Notes: generated by a model not told the origin, from the letters alone. A DNA stretch of 64,000 bases from Stenotrophomonas sp. 364 (GCF_009832905.1 NZ_CP047135.1:1342001-1406000); one strand, 5' to 3'. Shown: positions 51,278 through 60,385, numbered from the stretch's first letter. Numbers and translations: made by a program.

Positions 51278-51293
51278 TTAGTAGTTTTGCTAA
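51278..51293. promoter_or_regulatory. TTAG-N8-CTAA site
   Basis: TTAGTAGTTTTGCTAA shares the first eight bases of the LexA operator, but its two halves are 8 rather than 11 bases apart. It lies in the 269-bp divergent gap (51206-51474) between the 123-aa gene and the TonB receptor, 73 bp from the former. A GCATGCG/CGCATGC inverted repeat is at 51233-51255. True LexA binding is doubtful. Confidence 0.3.
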
Positions 51294-51474
51294 TTTCCTG
51301 CCCCGCCACGCACTGCGGCCGGTGAAGGCCCTGTAATACGCGGCGCCACCGGGGCCCGCGACAGCGACCGGTAGCGCGAGTAGAATCGCGCCGCACTGAA
51401 GGCGTTGCAGCCTTCGATCTCCCTTTCCCTCCAGCCGCCGCCAGAGGACTTCTTTCCTTGCTGGAGGCGTTGTC

Positions 51475-53685
51475 GTGTCCGTCGCTTCGTTCCGTGTTGT
51501 CCCTACCCGCGCCGGCCGCACTGCGCCGTCGCCGTCGATGTCCCCGCTGAGCCTGGCGCTGGCCAGTGCACTTGGCCTTGCCGTGTTCGCCACGACCGCA
51601 CAGGCAGACGATGCGCCTGCGCCGCCGAAGGATGACGCGGCCCAGACCCTGCAGACCGTGCAGGTCACCGCCAATCAGCTGGGCACCGTCACCGAAGGCA
51701 GTGATTCGTACACCCCGGGCACGATCGCCACCGCGACCCGGCTGGTGCTGAGCCCGCGGCAGACGCCGCAGTCGATCAGCGTGATCACCCGGCGGGAGAT
51801 GAACGACTTCGCGCTCAACGGCATCGACGATGTCATGAAGGTCACCCCGGGCATCAGCATCGTCACCTACGACAGCGAACGCACCGAGTACTACGCGCGC
51901 GGCTTCGCGGTGCAGAACTTCCAGTACGACGGCATTCCGATGGCGCGTGATTCGGCCTATTCGGCCGGCAACACACTCAGCGACATGGCCATCTACGACC
52001 GCGTGGAAGTGCTCAAGGGCGCCACCGGCCTGCTCACCGGCATGGGCGACCCCGGCGCGACCATCAACCTGGTGCGCAAGAAGCCGACCCGCGCACTGGC
52101 CGGCAGTGCCACGCTGGGTGTGGGGTCGTGGGACACCTACCGCGCCGAGGTGGATGTGGGCGGGCCGCTGACCGAAAGTGGCCGCGTGCGTGGCCGCGTG
52201 GTCGGTGCCTACCAGGACAAGCATTCCAACGTTGACCATTACCAGCGCAGCAACCAGGTGTTCTACGGCATCCTGGAAGCCGATCTCGACGACAGCACGC
52301 TGCTCACCGTCGGCGCCGACTACCAGGACAGCGATCCGCGCGGTTCCAGCTGGGGCGGCATTCCGCTGCTGGACAGCACCGGCACCTTCAACGACATGCC
52401 GCGTTCGTTCAACAACGGGGCGCGCTGGAGCCGCTGGGGCCAGTACAGCCGCACGGCCTTCGCTACGCTGGAGCACACCTTCGGCAACGACTGGGTGGCC
52501 AAGCTGCAGCTCAACCACCAGGTCAACGGGTACGACGCCTCGCTCGGCGCGGCCGCCGGTGGCAACCCGGACCCGGTGACGGGGGAGGGCGTGAGCATGT
52601 GGCTGGGCCAATACATCGGCAAGACCACCAGCAACGCCGCCGACCTGTATGTCAGCGGCACGTTCGACTGGTTCGGTCGCCAGCACGAACTGGTGGTGGG
52701 CGGCAGCGTGTCGCGCAAGCGCTGGGTCAACAATGGTTACTCGCCGCAGCCCGGTTACATCAGCGGCGTTGCCGACTACTACAGCTGGACCGGTGACGTG
52801 CCCGAGCCGGACTGGCAGTGGGGCTACGGCGACAACCAGGTGACCCGCGAGAGCGGTGCCTACGTGGTGGGCCGCTTCGACCTGGCCGATCCGCTGAAGC
52901 TGATCGTCGGCAGCCGCATCGCCAACTACACATCGCCGGACACCGACGAGAGCGGCGTGATCGTGCCCTACGCCGGCGTGGTCTACGACCTCAACCGCAA
53001 CTTCTCGGTCTTCGCCAGCTACAGCACCATCTTCAAGCCGCAGGGCAACCAGGACGAGCAGGGCAAGACGCTCGACCCGATGGAGGGGCGCAGCTACGAA
53101 GCGGGCCTGAAGGCGGAGTTCCTGGAGGGCCGCTTCAACGCCAGTGCGGCGGTGTTCCAGCTCGACCAGGACAACTACGCCGAACCCACCGGGGGGCGCA
53201 CCCCCAGCGGTGGCATCGCCTACCGCGGGCTGATGGGCGTGCGCACCAAGGGCTACGAGCTGGAGATGTCCGGCCAGGTGGCGCCGGGCTGGCAGGTCCA
53301 GGGCGGCTACGCGCACAAGATCGCGCGGCAGCAGTCGGTCAAGGTCTCCACGTTGGAGCCGGAAGACCAGTTCAGCCTGCACACCAGCTACCGCCTGCAG
53401 GGCGGCGCGCTGCAGGGCTGGAGCGTGGGTGGCGGTGCGCGCTGGCAGGGCAGCACCTTCGGCACCATCACCAACCCGGCCGACGGTGCCAGCCTGGTGC
53501 ATCGCACCGAGCCGTACTGGCTGCTGGACGCGATGGCGCGGTATGAGTTCAACGACCAGCTGTCGGCCACGCTCAACGTCAACAACCTGTTGGACAAGCA
53601 TTACTACACGATCTTCAGCTGGTACAGCACCTACACCTGGGGCGAACCGCGCAACGTGCGGCTGACCCTCAAGTACACGTTCTGA
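51475..53685 (+). CDS. TonB-dependent siderophore receptor
   Basis: The 736-aa protein has a signal peptide (SLALASALGLAVFATTAQA), a plug domain (QTPQSISVITRREMNDFALN, ARGFAVQNFQYDGIPMARDS, VEVLKGATGLLTGMGDPGAT) and a 22-strand barrel ending in the outer-membrane signature LTLKYTF. The plug pattern places it in the siderophore receptor group (FpvA/FoxA-like). No extra N-terminal signalling domain is present. Start GTG 51475; ATG 51538 at the signal peptide is possible. No Fur box was identified. Confidence 0.93.
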   Translation: MSVASFRVVPTRAGRTAPSPSMSPLSLALASALGLAVFATTAQADDAPAPPKDDAAQTLQTVQVTANQLGTVTEGSDSYTPGTIATATRLVLSPRQTPQSISVITRREMNDFALNGIDDVMKVTPGISIVTYDSERTEYYARGFAVQNFQYDGIPMARDSAYSAGNTLSDMAIYDRVEVLKGATGLLTGMGDPGATINLVRKKPTRALAGSATLGVGSWDTYRAEVDVGGPLTESGRVRGRVVGAYQDKHSNVDHYQRSNQVFYGILEADLDDSTLLTVGADYQDSDPRGSSWGGIPLLDSTGTFNDMPRSFNNGARWSRWGQYSRTAFATLEHTFGNDWVAKLQLNHQVNGYDASLGAAAGGNPDPVTGEGVSMWLGQYIGKTTSNAADLYVSGTFDWFGRQHELVVGGSVSRKRWVNNGYSPQPGYISGVADYYSWTGDVPEPDWQWGYGDNQVTRESGAYVVGRFDLADPLKLIVGSRIANYTSPDTDESGVIVPYAGVVYDLNRNFSVFASYSTIFKPQGNQDEQGKTLDPMEGRSYEAGLKAEFLEGRFNASAAVFQLDQDNYAEPTGGRTPSGGIAYRGLMGVRTKGYELEMSGQVAPGWQVQGGYAHKIARQQSVKVSTLEPEDQFSLHTSYRLQGGALQGWSVGGGARWQGSTFGTITNPADGASLVHRTEPYWLLDAMARYEFNDQLSATLNVNNLLDKHYYTIFSWYSTYTWGEPRNVRLTLKYTF

Positions 53686-53691
53686 TCCTGC

Positions 53692-53723
53692 GCAGCACCC
53701 CGGCCCGTGCGCCGGGGTGCTGC
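53692..53723 (+). terminator. Strong GC hairpin after the TonB receptor
   Basis: GCAGCACCCCGGC pairs with GCCGGGGTGCTGC (13 bp) around a 6-nt loop, 6 bp after the receptor stop codon. There is no T tract, so termination efficiency is uncertain. Confidence 0.6.
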
Positions 53724-53825
53724 AGGCGGTCCAGGCCGCCATTGCCGTCGCGTTGACGCCGTCCACGCATGGCGTGCACCGCGCGAATGCGAGGGTGGGC
53801 ACTGGCCCGCCCTGCAGGAGTCGTC

Positions 53826-54974
53826 GTGAACGCACGTCGCCAGTTTCTTTCCGCCGCCGCTGTCGGCACTGCCGCATTGGCGGCGTCCCCGTTGCTCGCC
53901 CAGGCCGCCGGTCCCGGCAGCGTACTGCCGACACGCGGGCGGGTCAGTGCGCGCACACTGGCCACCAATGCGGCGGGGCAGGCGGGGCGCTACCGGCCGC
54001 ACACCCGGTTGGGGCTGGGCGGGGTGGCGATCGGCAATGGCTTTGCGGCCACCACCGATGCCATCAGTGAGGCCACGCTGGCAGCGGCCTATGCGGCCGG
54101 CGTGCGCTGTTTCGATACCTCGCCCTGGTACGGGCTGGGCCTCAGTGAGCGTCGTTACGGCCATCACCTGCACAACCACCCGGCACGCGAGTACACCCTG
54201 TCGACCAAGGTCGGCCGCCTGCTGACGGCCACGACGGGCGCACTGCAGAAAACGATGTGGCAGGAACCGTCACCGTTCCACTACCGCTACGACTATTCGG
54301 CCGATGGCACCCGGCGCTCGGTGGAGGACAGCCTCAACCGGCTTGGCGTGTCGCAGCTGGACGTGGTGTTCATCCACGACCTGTCCCCGGACAACGAGAA
54401 AGACCTCGGCATGCCGTGGGAGCAGCGCTTTGCCGAGGCCGCCAAGGGCGCGATGCCGGCGCTGACCCGCATGCGCGAGGAGGGGCTGATCAAGGCCTGG
54501 GGATTCGGCGTGAACCGCCCCGAACCTGCGCTCCGTGCAATCGACGAAGCCGACCCGGACATCTTCCTGCTAGCCTGCCAGTACTCGCTGCTGGACCACG
54601 ACCAGGCCCTGCACGACACCTTCCCGAAGATCGCCGCGCACGGCGCGTCGGTGGTGGTGGGGTCGCCGCTGCTGGCCGGTTACTTGGCCGGGCGCGAGCG
54701 GTATCTGTACGACGGCACGGTGCCTGCCTGGGCGCCGGGCAAGCGCGCCAAGGTGCAGGCCATCTGCGATAGTCACGGGGTGGATCTGCGCACCGCGGCG
54801 CTGCAGTTCGCCGATGCGCCGGCAGTGGTGTCGGCGGTGATCCCCGGGGCGCGCACGCCCGAACAGGTGCTGGCCAACGTGGCGTCGATGTCGGTGGCCA
54901 TCCCGGCCGCGTTCTGGGCCGAGCTGAAGCAGCAGCAGTTGATCGCCGCGGACGCGCCGGTGCCTGCGGCCTGA
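53826..54974 (+). CDS. Tat-exported aldo/keto reductase
   Basis: The 382-aa product begins VNARRQFLSAAAVGTAALAA, a twin-arginine signal (RRQFL), then an aldo/keto reductase barrel with the full tetrad Asp97, Tyr102 (CFDTSPWYGLGLSERRYG), Lys128 (YTLSTKVGRL) and His184 (VVFIHDLSPD). The DTSPWYG...SERR pattern resembles D-threo-aldose dehydrogenases. NADP-dependent enzymes are exported folded by Tat, so a periplasmic role is plausible. GTG 53826 follows CTGCAGGAGTCGTC. Substrate unknown. Confidence 0.88.
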   Translation: MNARRQFLSAAAVGTAALAASPLLAQAAGPGSVLPTRGRVSARTLATNAAGQAGRYRPHTRLGLGGVAIGNGFAATTDAISEATLAAAYAAGVRCFDTSPWYGLGLSERRYGHHLHNHPAREYTLSTKVGRLLTATTGALQKTMWQEPSPFHYRYDYSADGTRRSVEDSLNRLGVSQLDVVFIHDLSPDNEKDLGMPWEQRFAEAAKGAMPALTRMREEGLIKAWGFGVNRPEPALRAIDEADPDIFLLACQYSLLDHDQALHDTFPKIAAHGASVVVGSPLLAGYLAGRERYLYDGTVPAWAPGKRAKVQAICDSHGVDLRTAALQFADAPAVVSAVIPGARTPEQVLANVASMSVAIPAAFWAELKQQQLIAADAPVPAA

Positions 54975-54980
54975 TGCGCA

Positions 54981-55013
54981 GCAGGCGGCCCCGATCGGTT
55001 CAGGGCCGCCTGC
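54981..55013. terminator. Perfect 11-bp GC hairpin between convergent genes
   Basis: GCAGGCGGCCC (54981-54991) pairs with GGGCCGCCTGC (55003-55013) around 11 nt. It lies between the 3' ends of the aldo/keto reductase and pirin genes and lacks T tracts. Confidence 0.6.
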
Positions 55014-55028
55014 GTGCATCGCATCGCC

Positions 55029-55730
55029 TTACAGCGGCAGGTCGAACACCAGTACTTCGGCATCGCTGGCGTTTTCCAGCGTCACCTGGGCCTCGTCGCT
55101 GATCTGCAGCGCGTCGCCGGTGTCCAGGGTGATGCCGTTGACCTGCACCTGGCCCCGCGCCACCTGCACATAGGCACCGCGACGCGGGGCCAGCGGCAGC
55201 TGCACGCGATCGTTGCCGTCCAGGATGGTGGCGTAGATGTTGGCGTCCTGGTGGATCAGCAGGGCACCGTCACGCCCATCCTTGGCGGCGATCAGGCGCA
55301 GCTGGCCGCGCTTGGCCTCGGGGGCGAAATGGGTTTCCTGGTAGCTCGGGGCGATGTTCTCCTGGTCGGGGAACAGCCAGATCTGCAGGAAGTGCACGGT
55401 CTCGTCGGCCGAATGGTTGAACTCGCTGTGGCTGACCCCGCTGCCGGCGCTCATGCGCTGCACGTCGCCATAGCGCAGCACCGAGCCGGTGCCCATCGAG
55501 TCCTTGTGCTCCAGGGCGCCGCCGAGCACGTAGGAGATGATCTCCATGTTGGCGTGGCTGTGGGTGCCGAAGCCCTGGCCGCCCTGCACGCGGTCTTCGT
55601 TGATCACCCGCAGCGGGCCGAAGCTGGTGTAGCGCGGGTCGTAGTAGTTGGCGAACGAGAAGGTGTGCATGGAGTTCAGCCAGCCATGGTCGGCCTTGCC
55701 ACGGGTAGTGCTCTTGCGGATCTGCAGCAT
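55029..55730 (-). CDS. Pirin family protein (YhhW-like)
   Basis: The 233-aa bicupin has the pirin metal motif GFGTHSHANMEIISYVLGG and later GVSHSEFNHSADETVHFLQI; the His and Glu ligands are present. Bacterial pirins of the YhhW type have quercetin 2,3-dioxygenase activity in vitro; the natural substrate is unknown. It is divergent from a LysR regulator, a common and likely regulated arrangement. Confidence 0.94.
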   Translation of the reverse strand: MLQIRKSTTRGKADHGWLNSMHTFSFANYYDPRYTSFGPLRVINEDRVQGGQGFGTHSHANMEIISYVLGGALEHKDSMGTGSVLRYGDVQRMSAGSGVSHSEFNHSADETVHFLQIWLFPDQENIAPSYQETHFAPEAKRGQLRLIAAKDGRDGALLIHQDANIYATILDGNDRVQLPLAPRRGAYVQVARGQVQVNGITLDTGDALQISDEAQVTLENASDAEVLVFDLPL

Positions 55731-55844
55731 GGTGGATCTCCTAGGGTATTCGATCGTTTCGATGGTGGGCGGGGAAGCGTTTGCAGCGTCCCTTTCCTGT
55801 TGGCGCCAGTATCCGCTTGCACCTGGGGTTTGAAAAACGGATAG

Positions 55845-55865
55845 TTTCGCAAGCCATCATCGAAA
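55845..55865. promoter_or_regulatory. Candidate LysR-type operator
   Basis: TTTCG-N11-CGAAA (55845-55865) fits the T-N11-A plan of LysR sites and lies just before the lysR ATG at 55873. A related ATTCGATCGTTTCGATGG sequence lies at 55748-55765, near the pirin start, so the 142-bp divergent gap (55731-55872) may hold two sites for the adjacent regulator. Confidence 0.5.
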
Positions 55866-55872
55866 AATTCGA

Positions 55873-56799
55873 ATGCTCAAGCTCAGCCTGGATGCCCTGC
55901 AGATCCTCGATGCCATCGACCGTCGTGGCTCCTTCGCCGCCGCGGGCAAGGCGCTGCACAAGGTGCCGTCAACCATTTCCTACACGGTGTCCAAGCTGGA
56001 ACATGACCTGGGCGTGCAGCTGTTCGACCGGGTGGGTCCGCGCGCGCAGCTGACCCAGGCCGGGCAGGCGCTGCTGGAAGAGGGGCGGCACCTGCTGCGG
56101 GCCGCACGCGAGCTGGAGGTGCGGGTGCGCCGGGTGGCCTCGGGCTGGGAGGCGGAGCTGACCGTCGCGGTGGATTCGATGTTCCAGCCGGCGTTGCTGG
56201 CCGACGACGTGCGTGCCTTCAGCGCGGTGGCCGAACAGACCCGCGTGCGGCTGATCAGCGAGTCGCTGTCGGGCACCTGGGAGGCCCTGCTGGACCGGCG
56301 CGCGGACCTGCTGGTGGGCGCGGCTGGCGAAGGGCCGAGCGGCGGCGGCTACGTCGTGGAGCCGATGGGTGTAGTGGAATTCGTGTTCGCGGTGTCACCT
56401 TCGCATCCGCTGGCGGCCGCGCGGGGCCCCCTGGGGCGCGAGCAGCTGGCCGCGCACTGCGCGATCGCGGTGGCCGATTCGGCGCGGCGGTTGCTGCCGC
56501 GGACAGTGGGCCTGCTGATGGGGCAGGAGACGGTGACGGTGCCCGATACCGTCAGCAAGTTCCGCCTGCAATGCGCCGGGCTGGGTTTCGGCTTCCTGCC
56601 AGCGCCGTATGTGCAGCAGGCAGTGGAGCAGGGCCGGCTGGTGATCAAGCAGGTGGAGGAGCCCAAGCCCGATGAGACCTTCTGGCTCGCCTGGCGGCCG
56701 GGCGAGGAGGGCGCTGCGTTGCGCTGGTGGCGGGCGCGGATGCAGGGCGCGCGGGTGATGGCCGGCTGGTGGCCGACGATGCAGGCCTGGCTGGGGTGA
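55873..56799 (+). CDS. LysR-family transcriptional regulator
   Basis: The 308-aa protein has an N-terminal winged helix (LDALQILDAIDRRGSFAAAG, STISYTVSKLEHDLGVQLFD) and a C-terminal effector domain (ELTVAVDSMFQPALLADDV onward). It probably controls the divergent pirin gene and itself. In Klebsiella and others, LysR-pirin pairs respond to redox or antibiotic-like compounds, but the ligand here is unknown. Confidence 0.93.
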   Translation: MLKLSLDALQILDAIDRRGSFAAAGKALHKVPSTISYTVSKLEHDLGVQLFDRVGPRAQLTQAGQALLEEGRHLLRAARELEVRVRRVASGWEAELTVAVDSMFQPALLADDVRAFSAVAEQTRVRLISESLSGTWEALLDRRADLLVGAAGEGPSGGGYVVEPMGVVEFVFAVSPSHPLAAARGPLGREQLAAHCAIAVADSARRLLPRTVGLLMGQETVTVPDTVSKFRLQCAGLGFGFLPAPYVQQAVEQGRLVIKQVEEPKPDETFWLAWRPGEEGAALRWWRARMQGARVMAGWWPTMQAWLG

Positions 56800-56929
56800 G
56801 GTGTGGCGCCGGGCGGGGTCAAGCTGGATCGCCGCTGCGCTGTCATCGCACGGTCATCTGGATGCGATAGAGCGGCCGGTCGGCGGCCGGTAACCTGCGC
56901 GGCTCACTCTGGTTTTCCCTGTGTCCCCT

Positions 56930-58075
56930 ATGAAGCGCCTGCTGCTGTTGTTGCTGGCCGGGGCCGGCCTGTGGCTGGCTGCCTGCTCCTCGCTCACCTC
57001 CACCGCTGCCTCGACGTCGCTCAGCGATCGGCTGGTCGCGCCCGGTGGCGTGTCCACGTTGCTGGACACCGCGCGCATTGCTGCCGCGGTGGACGGCGTG
57101 CCCAACCGGCACGGCAGGGTCACCAGCCGTGCGGGCGTACCGATCTTCTGGCGGGCGTTCGACCCGGGCCAGTACGGCCTGCATTACCAGTACCTGGCCC
57201 AGCCGCACGAGAACGGGGAGCCACTGCAGACCGGACTTGCGCTGGCGCTGCCCACGCCATTTCGGGCGCAGCCGCCGCGCGGCACCGTGGTGCTGCTGCA
57301 CGGCTGGATGATGAATGGTGATGCGATGTTGCCGTGGTCGCTGCAGCTGGCCCAGGCCGGCTACCGCGTGGTCACCGTCGACCTGCGCAACCATGGCCAG
57401 TCCGGTGCGGGTCCGTCGGGCTACGGCACGTTCGAGTCGGACGATGTGATCGACGTGATCGATGCATTGCAGGCGCGTGGCGAAGTGGTTGGGCCGCTGT
57501 ACCTGTTCGGGGTGTCCTACGGCGCGGCCACGGCGCTGTTTGCCGCCGACAAGCTCGGCGACCGGGTCAGTGGCGTGGTGGCGATGGAGTCCTTCGCCAA
57601 TGCCGGCGATGCCATCCGTAGCATGATCCCGCACCTGATGGCGCTGCAGCCGACCGCCTGGAAGGCGCAGGCGATGGCGGCCTATGGGCGCTGGCGCTAC
57701 GGCGGGCAGGATATCGACGCGGTGATCGCCGCGGCCAGTCAACGCCTGGACCTCGACCTGGACCGTGTCGATGTGGCACGCGCGCTGGCCGATACGCGGG
57801 CCTGCGTGCTGCTGGTACACGGGCAGAACGACCAGCACGTGCGCGTCGACCAAGGGCGCCGGCTGGCAGTGGCCAGCCCGCGCGTGCACTACATAGAAAT
57901 GCAGGGCGAAGACCACATCACGCTGCCGTTGCGGCTGGACCTGCTGGGGGGCGTGGTGGACGACTGGCTCGCGCAGGAAGGGCGTGCCGGCGCGCAGTGC
58001 GCCGCGCCGCAGATGCCGCGTGAGGCCGACCGCATGGTGATGGCGCGGCTGCAGGCGCAAGCGCCGCGCGGATGA
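56930..58075 (+). CDS. Alpha/beta hydrolase lipoprotein
   Basis: The 381-aa protein has a lipoprotein signal (LLLAGAGLWLAACSS, Cys19) and an alpha/beta hydrolase fold: VVLLHGWMMNGDAML oxyanion strand, nucleophile elbow LFGVSYGAATALFA (GVSYG), acid CVLLVHGQNDQHV and His in GEDHITLPL. It should be an esterase or peptidase anchored to the outer or inner membrane; the substrate is unknown. ATG 56930 was chosen over GTG 56921. Confidence 0.9.
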   Translation: MKRLLLLLLAGAGLWLAACSSLTSTAASTSLSDRLVAPGGVSTLLDTARIAAAVDGVPNRHGRVTSRAGVPIFWRAFDPGQYGLHYQYLAQPHENGEPLQTGLALALPTPFRAQPPRGTVVLLHGWMMNGDAMLPWSLQLAQAGYRVVTVDLRNHGQSGAGPSGYGTFESDDVIDVIDALQARGEVVGPLYLFGVSYGAATALFAADKLGDRVSGVVAMESFANAGDAIRSMIPHLMALQPTAWKAQAMAAYGRWRYGGQDIDAVIAAASQRLDLDLDRVDVARALADTRACVLLVHGQNDQHVRVDQGRRLAVASPRVHYIEMQGEDHITLPLRLDLLGGVVDDWLAQEGRAGAQCAAPQMPREADRMVMARLQAQAPRG

Positions 58076-58107
58076 TCCCGCGATAGACGTCGCGGCCCGA
58101 CGCGCTG

Positions 58108-58172
58108 GTGCCGGCCGCTGGCCGGCTGCAGGCAGATATTCGACCGTTCGGTAGAGCCGGGCTCTGCCGGCT
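58108..58172 (+). repeat. Two direct SMAG-like elements
   Basis: A damaged copy (GTGCCGGCCGCTGGCCGGCT, 58108-58127) is followed by GTAGAGCCGGGCTCTGCC... at 58151-58172, 22 bp. They lie between the hydrolase and the minus-strand tRNA-Arg cluster, i.e. between convergent transcripts. Confidence 0.8.
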
Positions 58173-58233
58173 CCAGGCAGATCTTCCAACGTTCATGGCG
58201 AGCCGGTCGGCGCGCGCACTCACTGCAGCACGC

Positions 58234-58267
58234 AAAAAAAAACAGCAGCCCAAGGCTGCCGTTTTTT
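58234..58267 (-). terminator. Intrinsic terminator of the tRNA-Arg cluster
   Basis: On the minus strand, CGGCAGCC-TTGG-GCTGCTG is followed by nine T residues; the plus strand has six T, so it can also stop the hydrolase transcript. It begins 12 bp after the last tRNA-Arg. Confidence 0.93.
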
Positions 58268-58278
58268 CATCGATGCAA

Positions 58279-58355
58279 TGGTGCGCCCGGAGAGATTCGA
58301 ACTCCCGACCGCCTGGTTCGTAGCCAGGTACTCTATCCAACTGAGCTACGGGCGC
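58279..58355 (-). tRNA. tRNA-Arg (anticodon ACG), copy 3
   Basis: 77 nt including encoded CCA. The acceptor stem is GCGCCCG/CGGGCGC; the anticodon arm CCTGGCTACGAACCAGG gives anticodon ACG. Identical to the other two copies. Decodes CGU/CGC/CGA after A34-to-inosine editing. Confidence 0.98.
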
Positions 58356-58435
58356 ATTTGCATTGTCTGGTTTTGCGTCCTGCCACACGTGTTGCCACGT
58401 TCGACGGGAGGGCAGGCAAGCCTGCTGCGATGTAA

Positions 58436-58512
58436 TGGTGCGCCCGGAGAGATTCGAACTCCCGACCGCCTGGTTCGTAGCCAGGTACTCTATCCAACTG
58501 AGCTACGGGCGC
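58436..58512 (-). tRNA. tRNA-Arg (anticodon ACG), copy 2
   Basis: Identical in sequence to the neighbouring copies, with CCA encoded at 58436-58438. It is separated from copy 3 by 80 bp and from copy 1 by 53 bp of unrelated sequence. Confidence 0.98.
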
Positions 58513-58565
58513 ATTTACATCACGTTGTACTGCTGATGCCAACGGCGGAGTTGGCAACCTGTTGA

Positions 58566-58642
58566 TGGTGCGCCCGGAGAGATTCGAACTCCCGACCGCC
58601 TGGTTCGTAGCCAGGTACTCTATCCAACTGAGCTACGGGCGC
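58566..58642 (-). tRNA. tRNA-Arg (anticodon ACG), copy 1
   Basis: First tRNA of the cluster; its 5' end is about 8 bases after the predicted transcription start at about 58650. Same sequence, stems and anticodon as copies 2 and 3. Confidence 0.98.
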
Positions 58643-58657
58643 GTCAACAGGAGCGGA

Positions 58658-58686
58658 ATTATGCGGATGTGAGCCGCATTCGTCAA
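58658..58686 (-). promoter_or_regulatory. Promoter of the tRNA-Arg cluster
   Basis: On the minus strand, TTGACG and CATAAT are spaced exactly 17 bp, close to consensus. No other promoter of this strength was seen between the three tRNAs, so they are probably one precursor transcript. Confidence 0.85.
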
Positions 58687-58703
58687 CGCCTTTGTGAAGA
58701 ACT

Positions 58704-59543
58704 TCATTGAACTGAATGAAAAAGCAGCGCGGCCACGGCCTGCGGCGATTTCATCCATGCGAAGTGATCCGCACGCGTTTCCAGCGTCGTGGCATCCAGC
58801 ACGTGCAGCGAGGCCTGCACCTGCGGCAGCTTGGCCAGCAGGCCCTGCATCGAAGGCACCGGCGCCAGCCAGTCCTGCGCCATCACCACGGCCGTGGCAT
58901 GGCCGCGCACGTGGCGCAGGCCGGCCTCCAGGTCGTCGGTGATGCCGACACCCGCGTAATGATTGTTCAGCCCGACCCGGGCCCAGTCGCGGATCAGGCC
59001 GCGCGCCTCGGTGCCACCGAACCCCAGGCGGCGCCCGTGCAGCACGCCCTGGCGCTGCGCCAGCCAGGGCAGGAACCGGTAGATCAGCGGCAGCGTCCAG
59101 CCGCGTGGCGCCGGGAAAGTGCGCCAGTACGGCGTGCCGCTGGCGACCAGCCACAGTTGCTGGAACACCGTGGGATGCCGCCCGGCAAAGCAGCAGGCCA
59201 ACTGCCCGCCCAGACTGTGCCCGCCAATGATGGCCTGATTGCCGGTGCCGCCATCGAGTGCGGCCAGGCTGGCCGGCAGGTCGTGGTAGAGGATCTCGCG
59301 GTAGCCCCAGTCCTGCCCGCGCGCGGGGCGCAGGCTGCTGCTGCCGTTGCCGCGCCACTCGTGCAGGTACACGGCAATGCCGCGCGCGGCCAGCGCATCG
59401 GCCAAGGGCAGGTAGTGACGCGCGGCCACGCCCAGTGCCGGCAACCACAGCAGCCGCGCACGTGGTTGCGCCGGCACGCGGGCCAGAACGTCGAAGCGGT
59501 GGCCGTCGGCGGCCACGACCGGCAACGTCAGCGTCTCGATCAT
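58704..59543 (-). CDS. Alpha/beta fold hydrolase
   Basis: The 279-aa protein has the hydrolase core: RLLWLPALGVAARHYLPLAD, HEWRGNGSS, nucleophile elbow IIGGHSLGGQLACCF (GHSLGG), and LETRADHFAWMKSP with the likely catalytic His. No signal peptide, so it is cytosolic. It overlaps thiD by 4 bases (ATGA), which suggests coupling, but I know of no thiamine link for this family. Confidence 0.9.
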   Translation of the reverse strand: MIETLTLPVVAADGHRFDVLARVPAQPRARLLWLPALGVAARHYLPLADALAARGIAVYLHEWRGNGSSSLRPARGQDWGYREILYHDLPASLAALDGGTGNQAIIGGHSLGGQLACCFAGRHPTVFQQLWLVASGTPYWRTFPAPRGWTLPLIYRFLPWLAQRQGVLHGRRLGFGGTEARGLIRDWARVGLNNHYAGVGITDDLEAGLRHVRGHATAVVMAQDWLAPVPSMQGLLAKLPQVQASLHVLDATTLETRADHFAWMKSPQAVAALLFHSVQ

Positions 59544-60349
59544 GCCGGGCGCGCCGCGCCGACGTGGTCGATCACCAGCACCTCGCTGCGCCCCGGGTAG
59601 TACCCGCCTTGCAGGCCGCGGGCGACGTAGTCGATGGCCGCTTCACAGGCGTTGGGCAACGACAGGCCCTGGCACAGCTGCGCGGTGATCGCCGAGGCCA
59701 GCGTGCAGCCGGTGCCATGCGCGTCCACCGGTAGGCGCGCGTGGATGAACTCGTCGCGGGTGACGCCGTCGAAGAAGCGGTCAACCACGCGGGCACCCTC
59801 GTGCAGGTGTCCGCCTTTCAGCAGCACCGCACCGGTGCCCAGGTCGAGCAGGGCCGCAGCGGCATCTTCGGCTTCGTCGGCGGTGGTGATGGTGCGGCCG
59901 AGCAGCAGCTCCGCTTCGGGGATGTTCGGGGTCAGCAGCGTGGCCAGCGGCAACAGGCGCGTGCGCATCGCATGCAGCGCGCTGTCTTCGAGCAGCTTGG
60001 CACCGCTGGTGGCCACCATCACCGGGTCCAGCACAACGTGCGTGGGACGGTACTTCTCCAGCGCGTCGGCCACCAGCCCGATCACCTCGGCATTGGCCAG
60101 CATGCCCAGCTTCACGGCATGGATGTCGAAGTCGGCAAAGCAGGCGTCGATCTGCGCCTGCAGGAACGCCAGCGGCGGCACGTGGACCGCCGTGACGCCC
60201 CGGGTGTTCTGCGCGGTCAGCGCGGCGATCGCCGACAGGCCATGCACGCGGTGCGCGGCAAACGCCTTGAGGTCGGCCTGGATGCCGGCGCCACCGCCGG
60301 AGTCGGAACCGGCGATGGTGAGGGCGGAAACGGGAGAAGAGGGAGTCAT
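59540..60349 (-). CDS. thiD: Hydroxymethylpyrimidine/phosphomethylpyrimidine kinase
   Basis: The 269-aa ribokinase-fold protein starts [20 protein letters not shown], and has [30 protein letters not shown] and [19 protein letters not shown] with the catalytic Asp/Cys anion hole. It phosphorylates HMP twice for thiamine synthesis or salvage. No thi genes or TPP riboswitch are seen beside it. Confidence 0.96.
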   Translation of the reverse strand: MTPSSPVSALTIAGSDSGGGAGIQADLKAFAAHRVHGLSAIAALTAQNTRGVTAVHVPPLAFLQAQIDACFADFDIHAVKLGMLANAEVIGLVADALEKYRPTHVVLDPVMVATSGAKLLEDSALHAMRTRLLPLATLLTPNIPEAELLLGRTITTADEAEDAAAALLDLGTGAVLLKGGHLHEGARVVDRFFDGVTRDEFIHARLPVDAHGTGCTLASAITAQLCQGLSLPNACEAAIDYVARGLQGGYYPGRSEVLVIDHVGAARPA

Positions 60350-60385
60350 GCGGCGATTGTGCAGTGTTTGCCGCGGGCGTGCTGC

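Noticed and set aside
51278..51293. Second LexA box
   Set aside because: Half-site spacing is 8 instead of 11 and the right half is incomplete; kept only as a weak regulatory site.
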